Source: Bacillota bacterium (lineage in GTDB: Bacteria; Actinomycetota; Aquicultoria; Aquicultorales; Aquicultoraceae). Taken from it: DNA of 64,000 nucleotides. The notes beneath the pieces are model-generated. The model did not search any database. It had not been told where the DNA came from and was given only the letters and a program-made list of their open reading frames with translations. Position numbers and translations under genes: made by a program. The stretch is from assembly GCA_023511485.1 (NCBI GenBank), contig JAIMBH010000009.1, forward strand, positions 17,388 to 81,387. The letters are read 5' to 3'. This document shows, piece after piece, positions 42,842 to 53,908 of the stretch. Every line of letters begins with the position of its first letter. Position 1 is the stretch's first letter.

Positions 42842-44680
42842 ATGGAAAACAAAGCAAGACTTGTTGAACAATTAAAGAGCGTGCCGTCTAGTCCAGGCGT
42901 TTATATCTATAAGGATTCCAATGGTCGGGTCATATATGTCGGAAAGGCGAAATCCTTGAGATCGCGTATGCGCTCGTACTTTAACAGTAGCGACCATTCG
43001 CCAAAAACACGGGCACTTATCGATAGGATAGCGGATTTTGAGTTCTACGTGACTGGAAGCGAAGTCGAGGCGCTTGTTCTTGAGGTGAATCTCATTAAGA
43101 AATACCGCCCGGCTTTTAACGTGTCTTACAGAGATGATAAGAGCTACCCATATATTGCAATAACCTGGCAGGATGATTACCCACGCGTTTTAATAACGAG
43201 GGAGCGTCACCGGCGGGGGACCAAGTACTATGGTCCCTACACCAGCATCCAGGCAGTGCGCGAGACATTTGATACGCTGCGGCGAATCTTTCCGTTCAGG
43301 ACATGCAGGCGCAGCAGACCGGGCAAGTCGACCGGCTCGCCATGCTTGAACTACCACATAAAGAGGTGCTTAGGCCCGTGTATCGGTGCGATTTCGAAGA
43401 GTGATTACCGGGAGATGATCGAAAAGGTTGAAATGTTCTTAGAAGGCCATCCCGAGCCTGTAATCGATCAGCTTGAGGTGGAAATGAAGCAAGCTTCCGC
43501 AAGACTTGAGTTTGAACATGCTGCCCGAGTTAGAGATAGGCTTGAGGCGGCCAAGGTAGTTCTGCAGAAACAAAAAGTCGTCTCGGAGGCTGGAGAAGAT
43601 TTCGACGTTATTGGACTTAGCATCGACGGAGCAGCCGGCTGCATAAATCTATCGACTGTTCGTGACGGTAAGCTAATCGGCAGCAAGAACTTTATACTTG
43701 ATAGAGGAGAATCGAGCGATGATATCTTAAGTGCTTTCATTAAGCAGAATTACATCAGCTCAACTTCTGTACCACCACAGATACTCCTGCCTACAGAAAT
43801 CGAGGATAGGGGGCTAATCGAGGAGCTGCTGAGCCAATTAAGGGGCACCAAAGTCACGCTTAAGGTCCCACAGAGGGGAGATAAGTGTGACCTTGTTAGT
43901 ATGGCCTCGGCCAATGCCCAATATGCTTTGGGCATGTCTTTAGTTAAGCATTCCTGGGAGAAGGAGACATCGACAAGGGCGCTCGGCATGCTGGCTTCGG
44001 CCTTGGGGCTTTCCCAGATACCGCTGCGCATCGAGTGCTTCGATATTTCGACCATTCATGGCCGGAATTCTGTGGGCTCGATGGTAGTATTTAAAGACGG
44101 CCGTCCGGCAAAAGATGATTATAGGAAGTTCCGCATCAGCCGCGTTGAGGGAATGAACGATTACGCGATGATGTATGAGGTTATAAGCCGACGGCTCGAA
44201 CATAGAAAGGCAAACTTTGACCCATCGTTTTCCGATGAACCCGACCTAATTATTGTCGATGGAGGAAAGCCTCAGCTTTCCGCCGCAGTCTCCGCCATGC
44301 AGAAAGCAGGCTTTGAGGATATTCCGGTCTTTGGTCTAGCCAAGCGCGAAGAAGAGATATACGCTCCTGGTATTGATAAGCCGATCAGACTTGACCGCGG
44401 CTCTGACGCTTTAAAATTATTACAGAGGGTACGGGACGAGGCACACCGCTTTGCGATTACGTACCATAGAAGCCTTCGCGGAAAAGCCATGGTCGAATCT
44501 GCTTTAGATAAAATACCGGGCATTGGCGAGAACAGGAAACGGCTTTTACTCAAACACTTCGGGTCTCCAGCTGCAATTGCGGCTGCCGACTTGGAAGAAT
44601 TAAAAAGCGTACCCGGTCTGCCGGGTATAGTAGCAGAGCGGGTCCATCGGCACTTCCATCACAACGAGGGCTTAAGTTAA
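42842..44680 (+). CDS. uvrC: UvrABC excinuclease subunit C
   Basis: Makes both incisions in nucleotide excision repair. The 612-residue protein has an N-terminal GIY-YIG nuclease (SPGVYIYKDSNGRVIYVGKA), a cysteine-rich region (FRTCRRSRPG ... CLNYHIKRCLGPC), UVR motif, RNase-H-like nuclease (IECFDISTIHG ... VDGGKPQL) and C-terminal helix-hairpin-helix pair (IPGIGENRKRLLL). uvrA and uvrB are not in the window. Its stop overlaps the ogt start. Confidence 0.97.
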   Translation: MENKARLVEQLKSVPSSPGVYIYKDSNGRVIYVGKAKSLRSRMRSYFNSSDHSPKTRALIDRIADFEFYVTGSEVEALVLEVNLIKKYRPAFNVSYRDDKSYPYIAITWQDDYPRVLITRERHRRGTKYYGPYTSIQAVRETFDTLRRIFPFRTCRRSRPGKSTGSPCLNYHIKRCLGPCIGAISKSDYREMIEKVEMFLEGHPEPVIDQLEVEMKQASARLEFEHAARVRDRLEAAKVVLQKQKVVSEAGEDFDVIGLSIDGAAGCINLSTVRDGKLIGSKNFILDRGESSDDILSAFIKQNYISSTSVPPQILLPTEIEDRGLIEELLSQLRGTKVTLKVPQRGDKCDLVSMASANAQYALGMSLVKHSWEKETSTRALGMLASALGLSQIPLRIECFDISTIHGRNSVGSMVVFKDGRPAKDDYRKFRISRVEGMNDYAMMYEVISRRLEHRKANFDPSFSDEPDLIIVDGGKPQLSAAVSAMQKAGFEDIPVFGLAKREEEIYAPGIDKPIRLDRGSDALKLLQRVRDEAHRFAITYHRSLRGKAMVESALDKIPGIGENRKRLLLKHFGSPAAIAAADLEELKSVPGLPGIVAERVHRHFHHNEGLS

Positions 44681-45213
44681 TGGGTATTAAAGGCTTCAAT
44701 ATATATCGGACAGAGTGGGGAGTGGGGGCCGCTATCTTTAGTGAGATGGGTCTTGCAGGTATTGTATTTCCACATTCTGATGAAGTTGCGCTGGAAGAGG
44801 AGATTGTTAAGAATTTCGGCAAGCAAGATTATAGGGAAGATTTAGGCCAAGACTTATGCTCATCTTTAGGTAGATACTTTAGTGGAGAGCGGGTTCAGTT
44901 CGATTATCAGCTGGATTACACCGGGGTTACGGAGTTTCAGAGGAAGGTATATGAGACTTTAAAGGCTGTACCTTACGGTGAGACTACTACTTACAAGAGG
45001 TTAGCAGAGCAATGCGGAAGCCCAATGGCTGCAAGGGCAGTAGGTGGTGCTATGGCGAGAAACCCGTACCCTGTAGTTGTTCCGTGCCATAGAGTCCTGA
45101 AAAGTGATGGTAGCATAGGAGGTTGGAGCGGTAAACGGGGTTGGAAAGAAAGAATGCTTGTCATAGAGGGCATATTGCCAATTAGCTATGCAGAAAAAGT
45201 TGGTCTAGAATAA
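44680..45213 (+). CDS. ogt: Methylated-DNA-protein cysteine methyltransferase
   Basis: Repairs O6-alkylguanine by transferring the alkyl group to its own cysteine. The 177-residue protein has an N-terminal RNase-H-like domain and a C-terminal DNA-binding domain with FQRKVYETLKAVPYGETTTY and the active site VVPCHRVL (Cys136). It overlaps uvrC by one base (TAATG), so the two repair genes are translationally coupled. Confidence 0.95.
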   Translation: MGIKGFNIYRTEWGVGAAIFSEMGLAGIVFPHSDEVALEEEIVKNFGKQDYREDLGQDLCSSLGRYFSGERVQFDYQLDYTGVTEFQRKVYETLKAVPYGETTTYKRLAEQCGSPMAARAVGGAMARNPYPVVVPCHRVLKSDGSIGGWSGKRGWKERMLVIEGILPISYAEKVGLE

Positions 45214-45426
45214 AATGAATGCGCTAATTACCAGGAGGCTGGCAGGGCTAATACGAAAGCTCTGCTCCTTTCCTCTGGGAAGAGTATCTAGCGAGGGTGA
45301 AATATTATGGTTTCTAGCTTTAGGTTTCTGAGCCAGAAACGATGCCCTTTTCTCAAGAATTGAGGTGTGGTTTACCGAAATATTAATAGATACTAAATCT
45401 AATGGAATAGCGAGGTTGGGTTATAA

Positions 45427-46305
45427 TTGGAGAACAAGCATATTGAATTTGCAATCATAACGGGGTTATCCGGTGCGGGGAAGTCTGAAGCTATTAAGTG
45501 CTTTGAAGATATGGGTTTTTTCTGCATAGATAACCTGCCGCCTTCCTTGATTCCTAAGATGGCTGAACTGTGCACTCTGCCGGGAAGTAAGGTAAGGCAG
45601 GTTGCGACGGTGTGCGATGTCAGGGGTCGGGAATTTTTTGACGCTCTTCTTGGCGAGCTCCAGAAATTGAAATCTCAGGAAATAAAGTATCAAATACTAT
45701 TCCTTGAGGCGTCTGATGAGGCACTTATCAAGCGCTTTAAGGAAACTCGGCGACGCCATCCGCTTGCCGAAGAAGGCGCAATCATTGATGGTATTCATCA
45801 AGAACGCCACATTATGGAGCAGTTGCGCGGTCAGGCAAATCTTGTTATAGATACGAGCGATCTCGCACCTTTCGAGCTTAAAGATAAGATACGCACAGCT
45901 ATCTTGAAGAAAGACAAGCAAAAGAAAGGTATTATGATTACCGTTATGTCCTTTGGATATAAATACGGTATGCCCTTGGATGCAGACCTTGTGATGGATG
46001 TCCGCTTCCTGCCGAATCCTCATTATATCGAGTCGCTTAGGCATTTTGACGGCACAAACGAAAATGTATGTAATTTTGTGCTAAACAGGTCGGAGACCCA
46101 AACTTTTTTAAAAAAGTTTAGAAGCCTCGTGGCATTTCTTCTTCCCAGATACGTTGCAGAAGGAAAGACTCACCTAACCATTGCAATCGGGTGTACGGGC
46201 GGTACGCATCGATCGGTTGCTATTGCCGAGCAGGTCTCTGGATTTTTAAAAGGAAAGGGATACAACGTTGTTGTCCGTCATAGGGATGTGAAGAGAAAGA
46301 AATAG
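45427..46305 (+). CDS. rapZ: RNase adapter protein RapZ (YvcJ)
   Basis: A P-loop protein of 292 residues that binds nucleotides and, in known cases, small RNAs or metabolites such as UDP-N-acetylglucosamine derivatives. Walker A is GLSGAGKS near the N-terminus, followed by CIDNLPPSLIP. The C-terminal domain (FGYKYGMPLDADLVMDVRFLPNP ... GCTGGTHRSV) is complete. It starts with TTG. With yvcK and whiA it forms the conserved Gram-positive trio linking cell-wall precursors and growth. Confidence 0.96.
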   Translation: MENKHIEFAIITGLSGAGKSEAIKCFEDMGFFCIDNLPPSLIPKMAELCTLPGSKVRQVATVCDVRGREFFDALLGELQKLKSQEIKYQILFLEASDEALIKRFKETRRRHPLAEEGAIIDGIHQERHIMEQLRGQANLVIDTSDLAPFELKDKIRTAILKKDKQKKGIMITVMSFGYKYGMPLDADLVMDVRFLPNPHYIESLRHFDGTNENVCNFVLNRSETQTFLKKFRSLVAFLLPRYVAEGKTHLTIAIGCTGGTHRSVAIAEQVSGFLKGKGYNVVVRHRDVKRKK

Positions 46306-46362
46306 GTCTAGAAGTGCAAAGTCTATGCTTTGTTTTTTAAGAATGAAGAGGTATGTTAAGGT

Positions 46363-47301
46363 ATGCCGAAAATAAAAGCCGTGGCAATCGGTGGGGGGAC
46401 TGGGTTGCCGGTTGCGCTGAAGTGTTTAAAACAATATGCCGATGAGATCACAGCTATTGTTAGTGTTGCTGACGACGGCGGTAGCTCTGGGAGGCTTCGC
46501 CGAGATATAGGAATACTTCCACCAGGCGATATAAGAAACTGTCTTGTAGCTCTGGCAAAAGACGAGCAAATGGCGAGGTTATTTAAATACCGTTTTACCC
46601 AAGGCGATGGTATTGCGGGCCATAGCCTGGGCAATCTAATCATCGCCGCACTAGCCGATCTTCACGGGAGCTTTGAAGACAGTATCCGCGTTGCCTCGAA
46701 GATTCTGTCAGTACAGGGTCGCGTTTTGCCGTCGACTACCGGAAACGTAACCCTTCGGGCAACTACCTATGATGACGAACCCGTAATTGGCCAGGTAAAA
46801 ATCGCGCAGACAACGAAGCCTTTGAAGCGCGTATATCTCGAGCCTGAAGACGTCGAAGCTTATCCGGAAGCGGTTGAGGCGATACTTGAAGCCGACCAGG
46901 TTCTAATTGGGCCGGGAAGCGTTTTTACCAGCATCTTGCCCAATTTGATTGTACCAGGGATAGGTCGGGCGCTGGTAGAATCTAAGGCAATTAAGGTCTA
47001 TATATGCAATGTGCTGACACAGCCGGGGGAAACCGATTTGTTTACGGCCTGCGACCATGTAGCTGCTCTTGTTGACCATGGTTCGGCTGATTGGCTGGAT
47101 GTAGTTGTCGTAAATACGCACCCTCTACCCGATAAGGAACTTTTAAGCTATGCCGAGAACAGGAGGTATCCTGTATCAATAACTACCGAGAATATAAAAG
47201 CACTCGGCGTAAATTTAGTCCTAGCGGATGTTCTTGATGAGAATAATCCAGCTTGCCACGATGCAAATAAACTAGCAAGCATATTGCGCGAGTTAGTGTA
47301 G
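46363..47301 (+). CDS. yvcK: Gluconeogenesis factor YvcK (CofD-like)
   Basis: A 312-residue protein of the CofD/YvcK fold. The signature VAIGGGTGLPVALKCL and DDGGSSGRLRRDIGILPPGDIRNCL at the N-terminus and the conserved LIGPGSVFTSILPNLIVPGI are present. YvcK binds UDP-sugars and controls carbon flow and cell-wall synthesis. It stands 57 bases after rapZ and upstream of whiA. Confidence 0.96.
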   Translation: MPKIKAVAIGGGTGLPVALKCLKQYADEITAIVSVADDGGSSGRLRRDIGILPPGDIRNCLVALAKDEQMARLFKYRFTQGDGIAGHSLGNLIIAALADLHGSFEDSIRVASKILSVQGRVLPSTTGNVTLRATTYDDEPVIGQVKIAQTTKPLKRVYLEPEDVEAYPEAVEAILEADQVLIGPGSVFTSILPNLIVPGIGRALVESKAIKVYICNVLTQPGETDLFTACDHVAALVDHGSADWLDVVVVNTHPLPDKELLSYAENRRYPVSITTENIKALGVNLVLADVLDENNPACHDANKLASILRELV

Positions 47302-47440
47302 GGAAAGGTTTTTGGTTAAGACAACCGCTAGATAAACACTTCCAAGCCATAACCATGTGGCGCTTAATAGCTGCAGTTAACAATTTTAGCTTAAGCGGCC
47401 TTCATTAAAATTGGACGATTTGAGAGGAGTCTATAAAGAA

Positions 47441-48382
47441 TTGTCATTTTCAAACGAGATAAAAAGCGAGCTAGCCAAGCTGCAGCCCAAGCGCAAATGC
47501 TGCCAGCTGGCAGAAGCATCTGCTATTATTCATATGGATGGAAGTTTGCATCTGTTGGGAAATGACCGTTTTGCCCTTGATGTGTCAACTGAAAACGCCG
47601 CGGTTGCGCGCCTTCTTTACAAGTTTTTGACGACTGTATTTTCGCTAAAAGTCGAGTCTATAGTAAGAAGATCGGTGTTGCACAAGACGAACAATTACCT
47701 CATTCATGTACCTTATCAAGAAACGATAGGTCAGGTCCTAAACGAACTTGGCATCTTGGACGACCATATGGTTGTTGTCCCCGGTATTCTTGCCAGGCTG
47801 GTCCGCAAGGAATGCTGCGCTGTATCTTATCTACGCGGCGCGTTTCTGGGCGGGGGCTCCATCAGCAGCTCCAAATCAAATTATCATTTTGAGTTGACAA
47901 CGGATAACTTAGAGTTTGCATCCGACCTGCAATCTTTAATGAGCAGGGTGGGTTTACGCGCCAAAATAAACGATCGCAAGAAGAACTATGCGGTTTATAT
48001 AAAGGATAGTGAAGAGATAATTCAATTTCTGGCATTAATCGGTGCCTACAAGGCTACTCTCAAGTGGGAAGACGAGCGCATCATAAGGGAGATGCGCGCT
48101 CAGGTAAACCGTTTGGTAAATTGTGATACCGCCAACTTAAATAAAGCTGTAAGCGCAGCTGCGGGGCAGATTGACGATATTGGTATAATTGAATCTAGGC
48201 TTGGGGTTGAGAAATTGCCGCCTGGTTTGCAGGAGTTTGTAAGGGTACGTGTAGAATATCCATATGTAAGCCTAAGAGAACTCGGAGAGCTATTCAACCC
48301 ACCTCTTAGCAAGTCAGCAGTTTATCATCGGGCAAGGCGCATAGCTCAATTGGCAAGGAGCCTTGACAAAGTTTCACGCTAA
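47441..48382 (+). CDS. whiA: Sporulation/division regulator WhiA
   Basis: A DNA-binding protein with a degenerate LAGLIDADG homing-endonuclease fold (GAFLGGGSISSSKSNYHFEL; VYIKDSEEIIQFL) and a C-terminal helix-turn-helix (LRELGELFNPPLSKSAVYHR). I start it at the TTG at 47441, 11 bases after AGAGGAG, because it gives the family's usual N-terminus (SFSNEIKSELAKL) and 313 residues. An upstream TTG at 47411 would add ten residues. It acts in cell division and chromosome segregation. Confidence 0.95.
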   Translation: MSFSNEIKSELAKLQPKRKCCQLAEASAIIHMDGSLHLLGNDRFALDVSTENAAVARLLYKFLTTVFSLKVESIVRRSVLHKTNNYLIHVPYQETIGQVLNELGILDDHMVVVPGILARLVRKECCAVSYLRGAFLGGGSISSSKSNYHFELTTDNLEFASDLQSLMSRVGLRAKINDRKKNYAVYIKDSEEIIQFLALIGAYKATLKWEDERIIREMRAQVNRLVNCDTANLNKAVSAAAGQIDDIGIIESRLGVEKLPPGLQEFVRVRVEYPYVSLRELGELFNPPLSKSAVYHRARRIAQLARSLDKVSR

Positions 48383-48401
48383 TTCTGTTAGGGAAAAGTA
48401 A

Positions 48402-49427
<1,026 letters not shown>

Positions 49428-49490
49428 TCTGTCGTCTAGAACTAGGTACTGGAAACTTGGAACCAGAAAAGAGATTTAAAAAGAGGCAAG

Positions 49491-49530
49491 AAAGCGGAGG
49501 ACAGAGAATCCTAAATCTGTTTTCCGTTTT
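49491..49530 (+). terminator. Terminator-like hairpin between gap and pgk
   Basis: AAAGCGGAGGACAGA pairs with TCTGTTTTCCGTTTT (15 pairs including three G-U) over a ten-base loop. It may attenuate read-through and so set gap expression above the rest. Confidence 0.55.
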
Positions 49531-49611
49531 CTGGTGCTTTTAGAAGCCTAGCTTGTATCCAGGTATTTTAGCCCAATGCGGTTTCTGGTATCTAGATTAG
49601 GGGGGATAGTC

Positions 49612-50799
49612 GTGAATAAGAAGACAGTCAGAGATATCGACGTATCTGGAAAACGTGTGCTGGTTCGGGTAGATTTCAACGTGCCATTGAAAGATGGTGT
49701 GGTAACCGATAACAGCAGGATAAAGGCAGCACTTCCAACAATAGAATATTTGATTAGCAAAGGTGCTAAAGTTATTCTAATGAGCCATCTTGGAAGGCCT
49801 AAGGGGGTTGAAGATAAATACCGGCTTGACCCGGTTGCCCAGGAATTGGCCGACCTTCTTGGCAAGGAAGTAGAGAAGGCCGACGCGGTTGTTGGCAGGG
49901 AGGTAAAAGAAGCTGTTGATAAAATGAAACCTGGCGACGTGCTGCTTCTTGAGAACTTGCGCTTTGACGAACGGGAGAAGAAAAACGACCCTGAGTTTGC
50001 AAAAGAGCTGGCAAGTCTTGCTGACATTTATGTAAACGATGCCTTCGGTGCTTCACATAGGGCTCACGCTTCTATAGTTGGAGTCGCGCAACATATCCCA
50101 GCGATTGCTGGTTTCTTATTGGAAAAGGAAGTCGATACTCTAGAATCGCTTCTTAAGAATCCGGAAAGACCATTTGTTGCAGTTCTCGGTGGCAGTAAAG
50201 TGTCGGATAAAATTGGTGTTATCGATAGATTCTTAGATATTGTCGATTCGCTGCTTATCGGCGGAGGCATGTGTTTTACTTTCCTCAAGGCCGAGGGCTA
50301 CAACGTTGGGAAGTCACTTCTTGAGGAAGATAAGGTAGATTATTGTCGAGACGCAATAAATAAGGCTCAGGAGAAAAACATAAACATGTACCTACCCTCG
50401 GATATCGTTATTGCCAAGGAGATAAGCGCTGATGCGGAAGCCAGGGTTGTTTCAGTCGGCGATATTCCCGACGATTGGATGGGTCTGGATATTGGCCCCG
50501 AAACTATATCGGTTTATCGTGGAGTGATAAAGGGTGCCAAAACGATATTCTGGAATGGTCCGATGGGCGTTTTTGAGATAGACCAGTTTGCAAGAGGCAC
50601 GGAGGAGATCGCAAGGGCAGTAGCTGATGCAACACAATCTGGGGCAACCAGTGTAGTTGGCGGTGGGGATTCTGTGGCCGCACTCAAGAAGGTTCACCTG
50701 GAAGACAAAGTCTCTTTTGTCTCGACTGGCGGTGGAGCGTCGCTCGAGATGATAGAGGGAAAAACACTTCCCGGTGTTGAGGCCTTAATGGATAAGTAA
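49612..50799 (+). CDS. pgk: Phosphoglycerate kinase
   Basis: Transfers phosphate from 1,3-bisphosphoglycerate to ADP. It has 395 residues from the GTG at 49612, which follows GGGGGG and gives the expected N-terminus (KKTVRDIDVSGKRVLVRVDF). Substrate-binding motifs MSHLGRPKG and ENLRFDEREKKNDPEFA and the nucleotide part GPMGVFEIDQFARGT are intact. The frame runs back to 49576 without a better start. Confidence 0.97.
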   Translation: MNKKTVRDIDVSGKRVLVRVDFNVPLKDGVVTDNSRIKAALPTIEYLISKGAKVILMSHLGRPKGVEDKYRLDPVAQELADLLGKEVEKADAVVGREVKEAVDKMKPGDVLLLENLRFDEREKKNDPEFAKELASLADIYVNDAFGASHRAHASIVGVAQHIPAIAGFLLEKEVDTLESLLKNPERPFVAVLGGSKVSDKIGVIDRFLDIVDSLLIGGGMCFTFLKAEGYNVGKSLLEEDKVDYCRDAINKAQEKNINMYLPSDIVIAKEISADAEARVVSVGDIPDDWMGLDIGPETISVYRGVIKGAKTIFWNGPMGVFEIDQFARGTEEIARAVADATQSGATSVVGGGDSVAALKKVHLEDKVSFVSTGGGASLEMIEGKTLPGVEALMDK

Positions 50800-50874
50800 A
50801 ATCGAGCCAAGAGGCTTGGACTCCGACGTGAGAACTAAAATTTTATGATTACACATGCAAAGAGAGGGAGCTGT

Positions 50875-51651
50875 ATGCCAAGAAAACGCAGGATAATTGC
50901 CGGTAACTGGAAAATGTTCAAAACAGCCAAAGAAGCAGTTGCGCTAGTTCAGGAATTGGAAGATCAATTAGATGCATTGGGTGATTTAGGAGACGTTGAG
51001 GTTATAGTTTGCCCACCCTTTACTGCGCTCAAGAGTATATATACGGTTTTGTGGCAGGATAAGCCACCAATAAAAATGGGCGCGCAAAATATGTTCTGGG
51101 AGGATCAGGGGGCGTATACTGGAGAAATTTCTCCCCTGATGCTAAAAGACCTTGAGTGCGAATTTGTCATCCTCGGACACTCAGAGCGGCGCATGTACTT
51201 CGGCGAAACCGATGAGATGGTTAATAAAAAGGTAAAAGCGGCATTAAGACATAATATCACACCGATTATGTGCTGTGGTGAGTCTCTTGAACAGAGAGAG
51301 GCCGGAGAGACCCAGTCGTTTATTGAATCGCAGATTCTTGGTGGGATAGAGGGGTTAACCGCCGATAATATGAAGAAATTTATAATCGCATATGAACCGA
51401 TCTGGGCTATTGGCACCGGCAAAGCTGCACTTCCTGAAGATGCAAATGAGGTCAATCGCCATATCCGCAGCATCCTTGCTTCGAGGTTCGGTGAAGAAGT
51501 CGCAAAGTCGGTACCTATTCTTTACGGCGGAAGTGTCAAAGGTGGAAATATAGCTCAGTTTATGGAGCAGCCTGAGGTTAACGGGGCCCTGGTTGGCGGT
51601 GCAAGTCTGGAAGCAGAAAGCTTTGCAGATATTATAAGAAATGCAAGATAA
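50875..51651 (+). CDS. tpiA: Triosephosphate isomerase
   Basis: Interconverts dihydroxyacetone phosphate and glyceraldehyde 3-phosphate. The 258-residue protein has IIAGNWKMFKTAKEAV (catalytic Lys), GHSERR (catalytic His) and YEPIWAIGTGKAA (catalytic Glu). The ATG at 50875 behind GAGGGAG gives the normal length; an ATG at 50845 adds ten residues. Confidence 0.97.
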   Translation: MPRKRRIIAGNWKMFKTAKEAVALVQELEDQLDALGDLGDVEVIVCPPFTALKSIYTVLWQDKPPIKMGAQNMFWEDQGAYTGEISPLMLKDLECEFVILGHSERRMYFGETDEMVNKKVKAALRHNITPIMCCGESLEQREAGETQSFIESQILGGIEGLTADNMKKFIIAYEPIWAIGTGKAALPEDANEVNRHIRSILASRFGEEVAKSVPILYGGSVKGGNIAQFMEQPEVNGALVGGASLEAESFADIIRNAR

Positions 51652-51831
51652 AGTATTTGATTTATAACTGCTGATTAAAAGATTTAATTGCAGTACAGGA
51701 CTTTAGCAAAAAAAGTAGTGCAAGGCTTTAGCCTTGGACAGATGATTTCACAGCTCGGCGATTTCATTATAGACCGATTAGTGGCGACACGTTAATTTTA
51801 AATGTGATGGAAAGGTAAGTTAAAGATAATA

Positions 51832-53400
51832 ATGGGTGAGAAAATTGTACGACCTAAGCCTGTAATACTTTGCGTCTTAGACGGCTGGGGTGAGAATCCA
51901 GACAAAGTAGGAAACGCCATAGAGTTTGCAAGTACACCGAACCTGGACCAATTTAAAATTGAGTTTCCGTTTACAACTTTAGGAGCAGCAGGAGAAGCTG
52001 TAGGCCTTCCCGAAGGCCAAATGGGAAATTCTGAAGTCGGCCACTTAAACCTCGGAGCAGGCCGTATTGTCTACCAGGATATAACCCGGATCAGCAAGGC
52101 CATCCGAGACGGTGACTTCTTCAAGAACAAAGTCCTTCTGGAAGCTATGCAAAATGCCAGGAGAAATAATACGGCCGTTCACTTAATGGGTCTTCTATCA
52201 GATGGAGGCGTGCACAGTCTCGATACTCATCTCTTTGCGCTTATCAAATTGGCTAAATCTCAAGGTGTCGAGCGACTTTATATACATGCGTTTCTCGATG
52301 GACGAGATGTGCCTCCACAAAGCGCGCTTTCTTATTTTAAACAGCTAGAAGAAAGGATAGCTCAAGAAAAGATAGGTAAAGTGGCAACAGTCATGGGTCG
52401 GTATTATGCCATGGATAGGGATAACCGGTGGGAGAGGGTCAAGAGAGCCTATGATGCTATGGTGCATGCAATCGGCAAGAAGGCGTATTCAGCTGAGCAG
52501 GCGGTTGAGCAGTCCTACGCGGAAGGAATTGTCGATGAGTTCGTAGAACCCACAGTTATTATCGATAAAGATACAGGTGAGCCAGTAGCTACAATAAAAG
52601 ATGGCGACTCGGTCATATTTTACAACTTTAGAGCCGACAGGGCGCGTGAGATAACCCGTGCCTTCATAGAAAGGAACTTTAAGGGCTTTGATCGGGGAGT
52701 AAAACCCCCGCAAACCTTTTATGTGTGCATGACCCAGTATGATATCACGTTTACAAACTGTCATGTGGCGTTTCCGCCCCAGGAACTTAAAAATACACTC
52801 TCCGATATCATTGCAGAGCATGGCTTAAAGCAATTGCATACCGCAGAAACGGAGAAATATGCCCACGTAACATTTTTCTTCAATGGTGGCGAAGAGGCTC
52901 CTGAGCAGGGTGAGGATAGGATACTCGTGCCTTCACCGAAGGTGCCGACTTATGATTTAAAGCCCGAGATGAGCGCGCCAGAGGTAACCGATGTTGTAGT
53001 GAATGCAATAAAATCGGAGAAATACGATTTTATTGTTGTCAACTTTGCAAATTGTGATATGGTTGGACATACCGGCGTTTTTGAGGCAGCTGTAAAAGCA
53101 GTTGAGGTGGTCGATGAGTGTGTTGGCAGGATTACCGATATGGCACGGTCTAAAGGTGGAGCTGTTTTTATAACTGCGGACCATGGTAATGCCGATCAAA
53201 TGATCGATTTTGTTCATCATCAGCCGATGACGGCACATACGATCAATAGGGTACCTTTTTACGCGGTCATAAACCAGGGTCATTTTAAATTAAGGGATGG
53301 TGGCATCCTGGCCGATGTGGCTCCAACTATATTAGATGTCATGGATATCCCAAAACCTGTTGAAATGACCGGCACGTCGCTAATCGAGTGGGATAGTTAG
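51832..53400 (+). CDS. gpmI: 2,3-bisphosphoglycerate-independent phosphoglycerate mutase
   Basis: Interconverts 3- and 2-phosphoglycerate using two manganese ions. It has 522 residues. LCVLDGWGENPDKVGNAIE carries the first metal aspartate, and GNSEVGHLNLGAGR the serine that is phosphorylated. FITADHGNADQM and the transferase domain (HLMGLLSDGGVHSLDTHL) are complete. Enolase is not present in the cluster. Confidence 0.97.
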   Translation: MGEKIVRPKPVILCVLDGWGENPDKVGNAIEFASTPNLDQFKIEFPFTTLGAAGEAVGLPEGQMGNSEVGHLNLGAGRIVYQDITRISKAIRDGDFFKNKVLLEAMQNARRNNTAVHLMGLLSDGGVHSLDTHLFALIKLAKSQGVERLYIHAFLDGRDVPPQSALSYFKQLEERIAQEKIGKVATVMGRYYAMDRDNRWERVKRAYDAMVHAIGKKAYSAEQAVEQSYAEGIVDEFVEPTVIIDKDTGEPVATIKDGDSVIFYNFRADRAREITRAFIERNFKGFDRGVKPPQTFYVCMTQYDITFTNCHVAFPPQELKNTLSDIIAEHGLKQLHTAETEKYAHVTFFFNGGEEAPEQGEDRILVPSPKVPTYDLKPEMSAPEVTDVVVNAIKSEKYDFIVVNFANCDMVGHTGVFEAAVKAVEVVDECVGRITDMARSKGGAVFITADHGNADQMIDFVHHQPMTAHTINRVPFYAVINQGHFKLRDGGILADVAPTILDVMDIPKPVEMTGTSLIEWDS

Positions 53401-53514
53401 GTGCTGCCGTTATCAACGCCGCAGTGCTGCAGCTTCCTTTTGCGAGCAAACTAAATATTGCCGGTTTGCAGTGCTTGTGCTATTATTTTAAAGATTGAAT
53501 TTCAGGAGGCTAAT

Positions 53515-53754
53515 GTGATCGTTTTTATTGAGATTGTTCACGCAATTTTAGCCATCGGGCTTATAATTGCCATTCTTCTTCATTCCGGGAAGGGAACGGG
53601 CTTGTCAAGTGCGTTCGGTGGTGCTCTACCCTCGACTTTCTCCGGAACAAGCATAATTGAAAAAAACCTCAATCGCATAACAGTTATCCTTGCTTCTGCA
53701 TTTGGCGTAACTTCGCTGGTGCTTTATTATGTGAGCCAGAAACCCGGTCTGTAA
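53515..53754 (+). CDS. secG: Preprotein translocase subunit SecG
   Basis: A 79-residue component of the SecYEG channel with two helices (about 3-22 and 52-72) joined by the conserved loop HSGKGTGLSSAFGG. The GTG at 53515 behind AGGAGG gives the expected N-terminus; the frame is open back to 53458. Position after the glycolytic genes is common in Gram-positive lineages. A strong terminator follows. Confidence 0.95.
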   Translation: MIVFIEIVHAILAIGLIIAILLHSGKGTGLSSAFGGALPSTFSGTSIIEKNLNRITVILASAFGVTSLVLYYVSQKPGL

Positions 53755-53777
53755 TCTGTGGCTTGTACCGATTGTTG

Positions 53778-53805
53778 GCGCTTCGGCAATGAAGCGCTTT
53801 TTTTT
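53778..53805 (+). terminator. Terminator after secG
   Basis: GCGCTTC, six-base loop, GAAGCGC, then eight T residues: a strong intrinsic terminator ending the glycolysis-secG cluster. Confidence 0.93.
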
Positions 53806-53908
53806 GTTGCAGGTAATAATGGCTGCAGGTTAGAATAAGTAGCGGTATTGTCAAGCAATTATAGCGGTAATTGGCCGGTTTGCACTTCATCAGGAAGAGG
53901 CCAAATAA

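Noticed and set aside
51721..51736. CAAGGCTTTAGCCTTG dyad between tpiA and gpmI
   Set aside because: Short stem with a tiny loop and no T-run; no convincing function.
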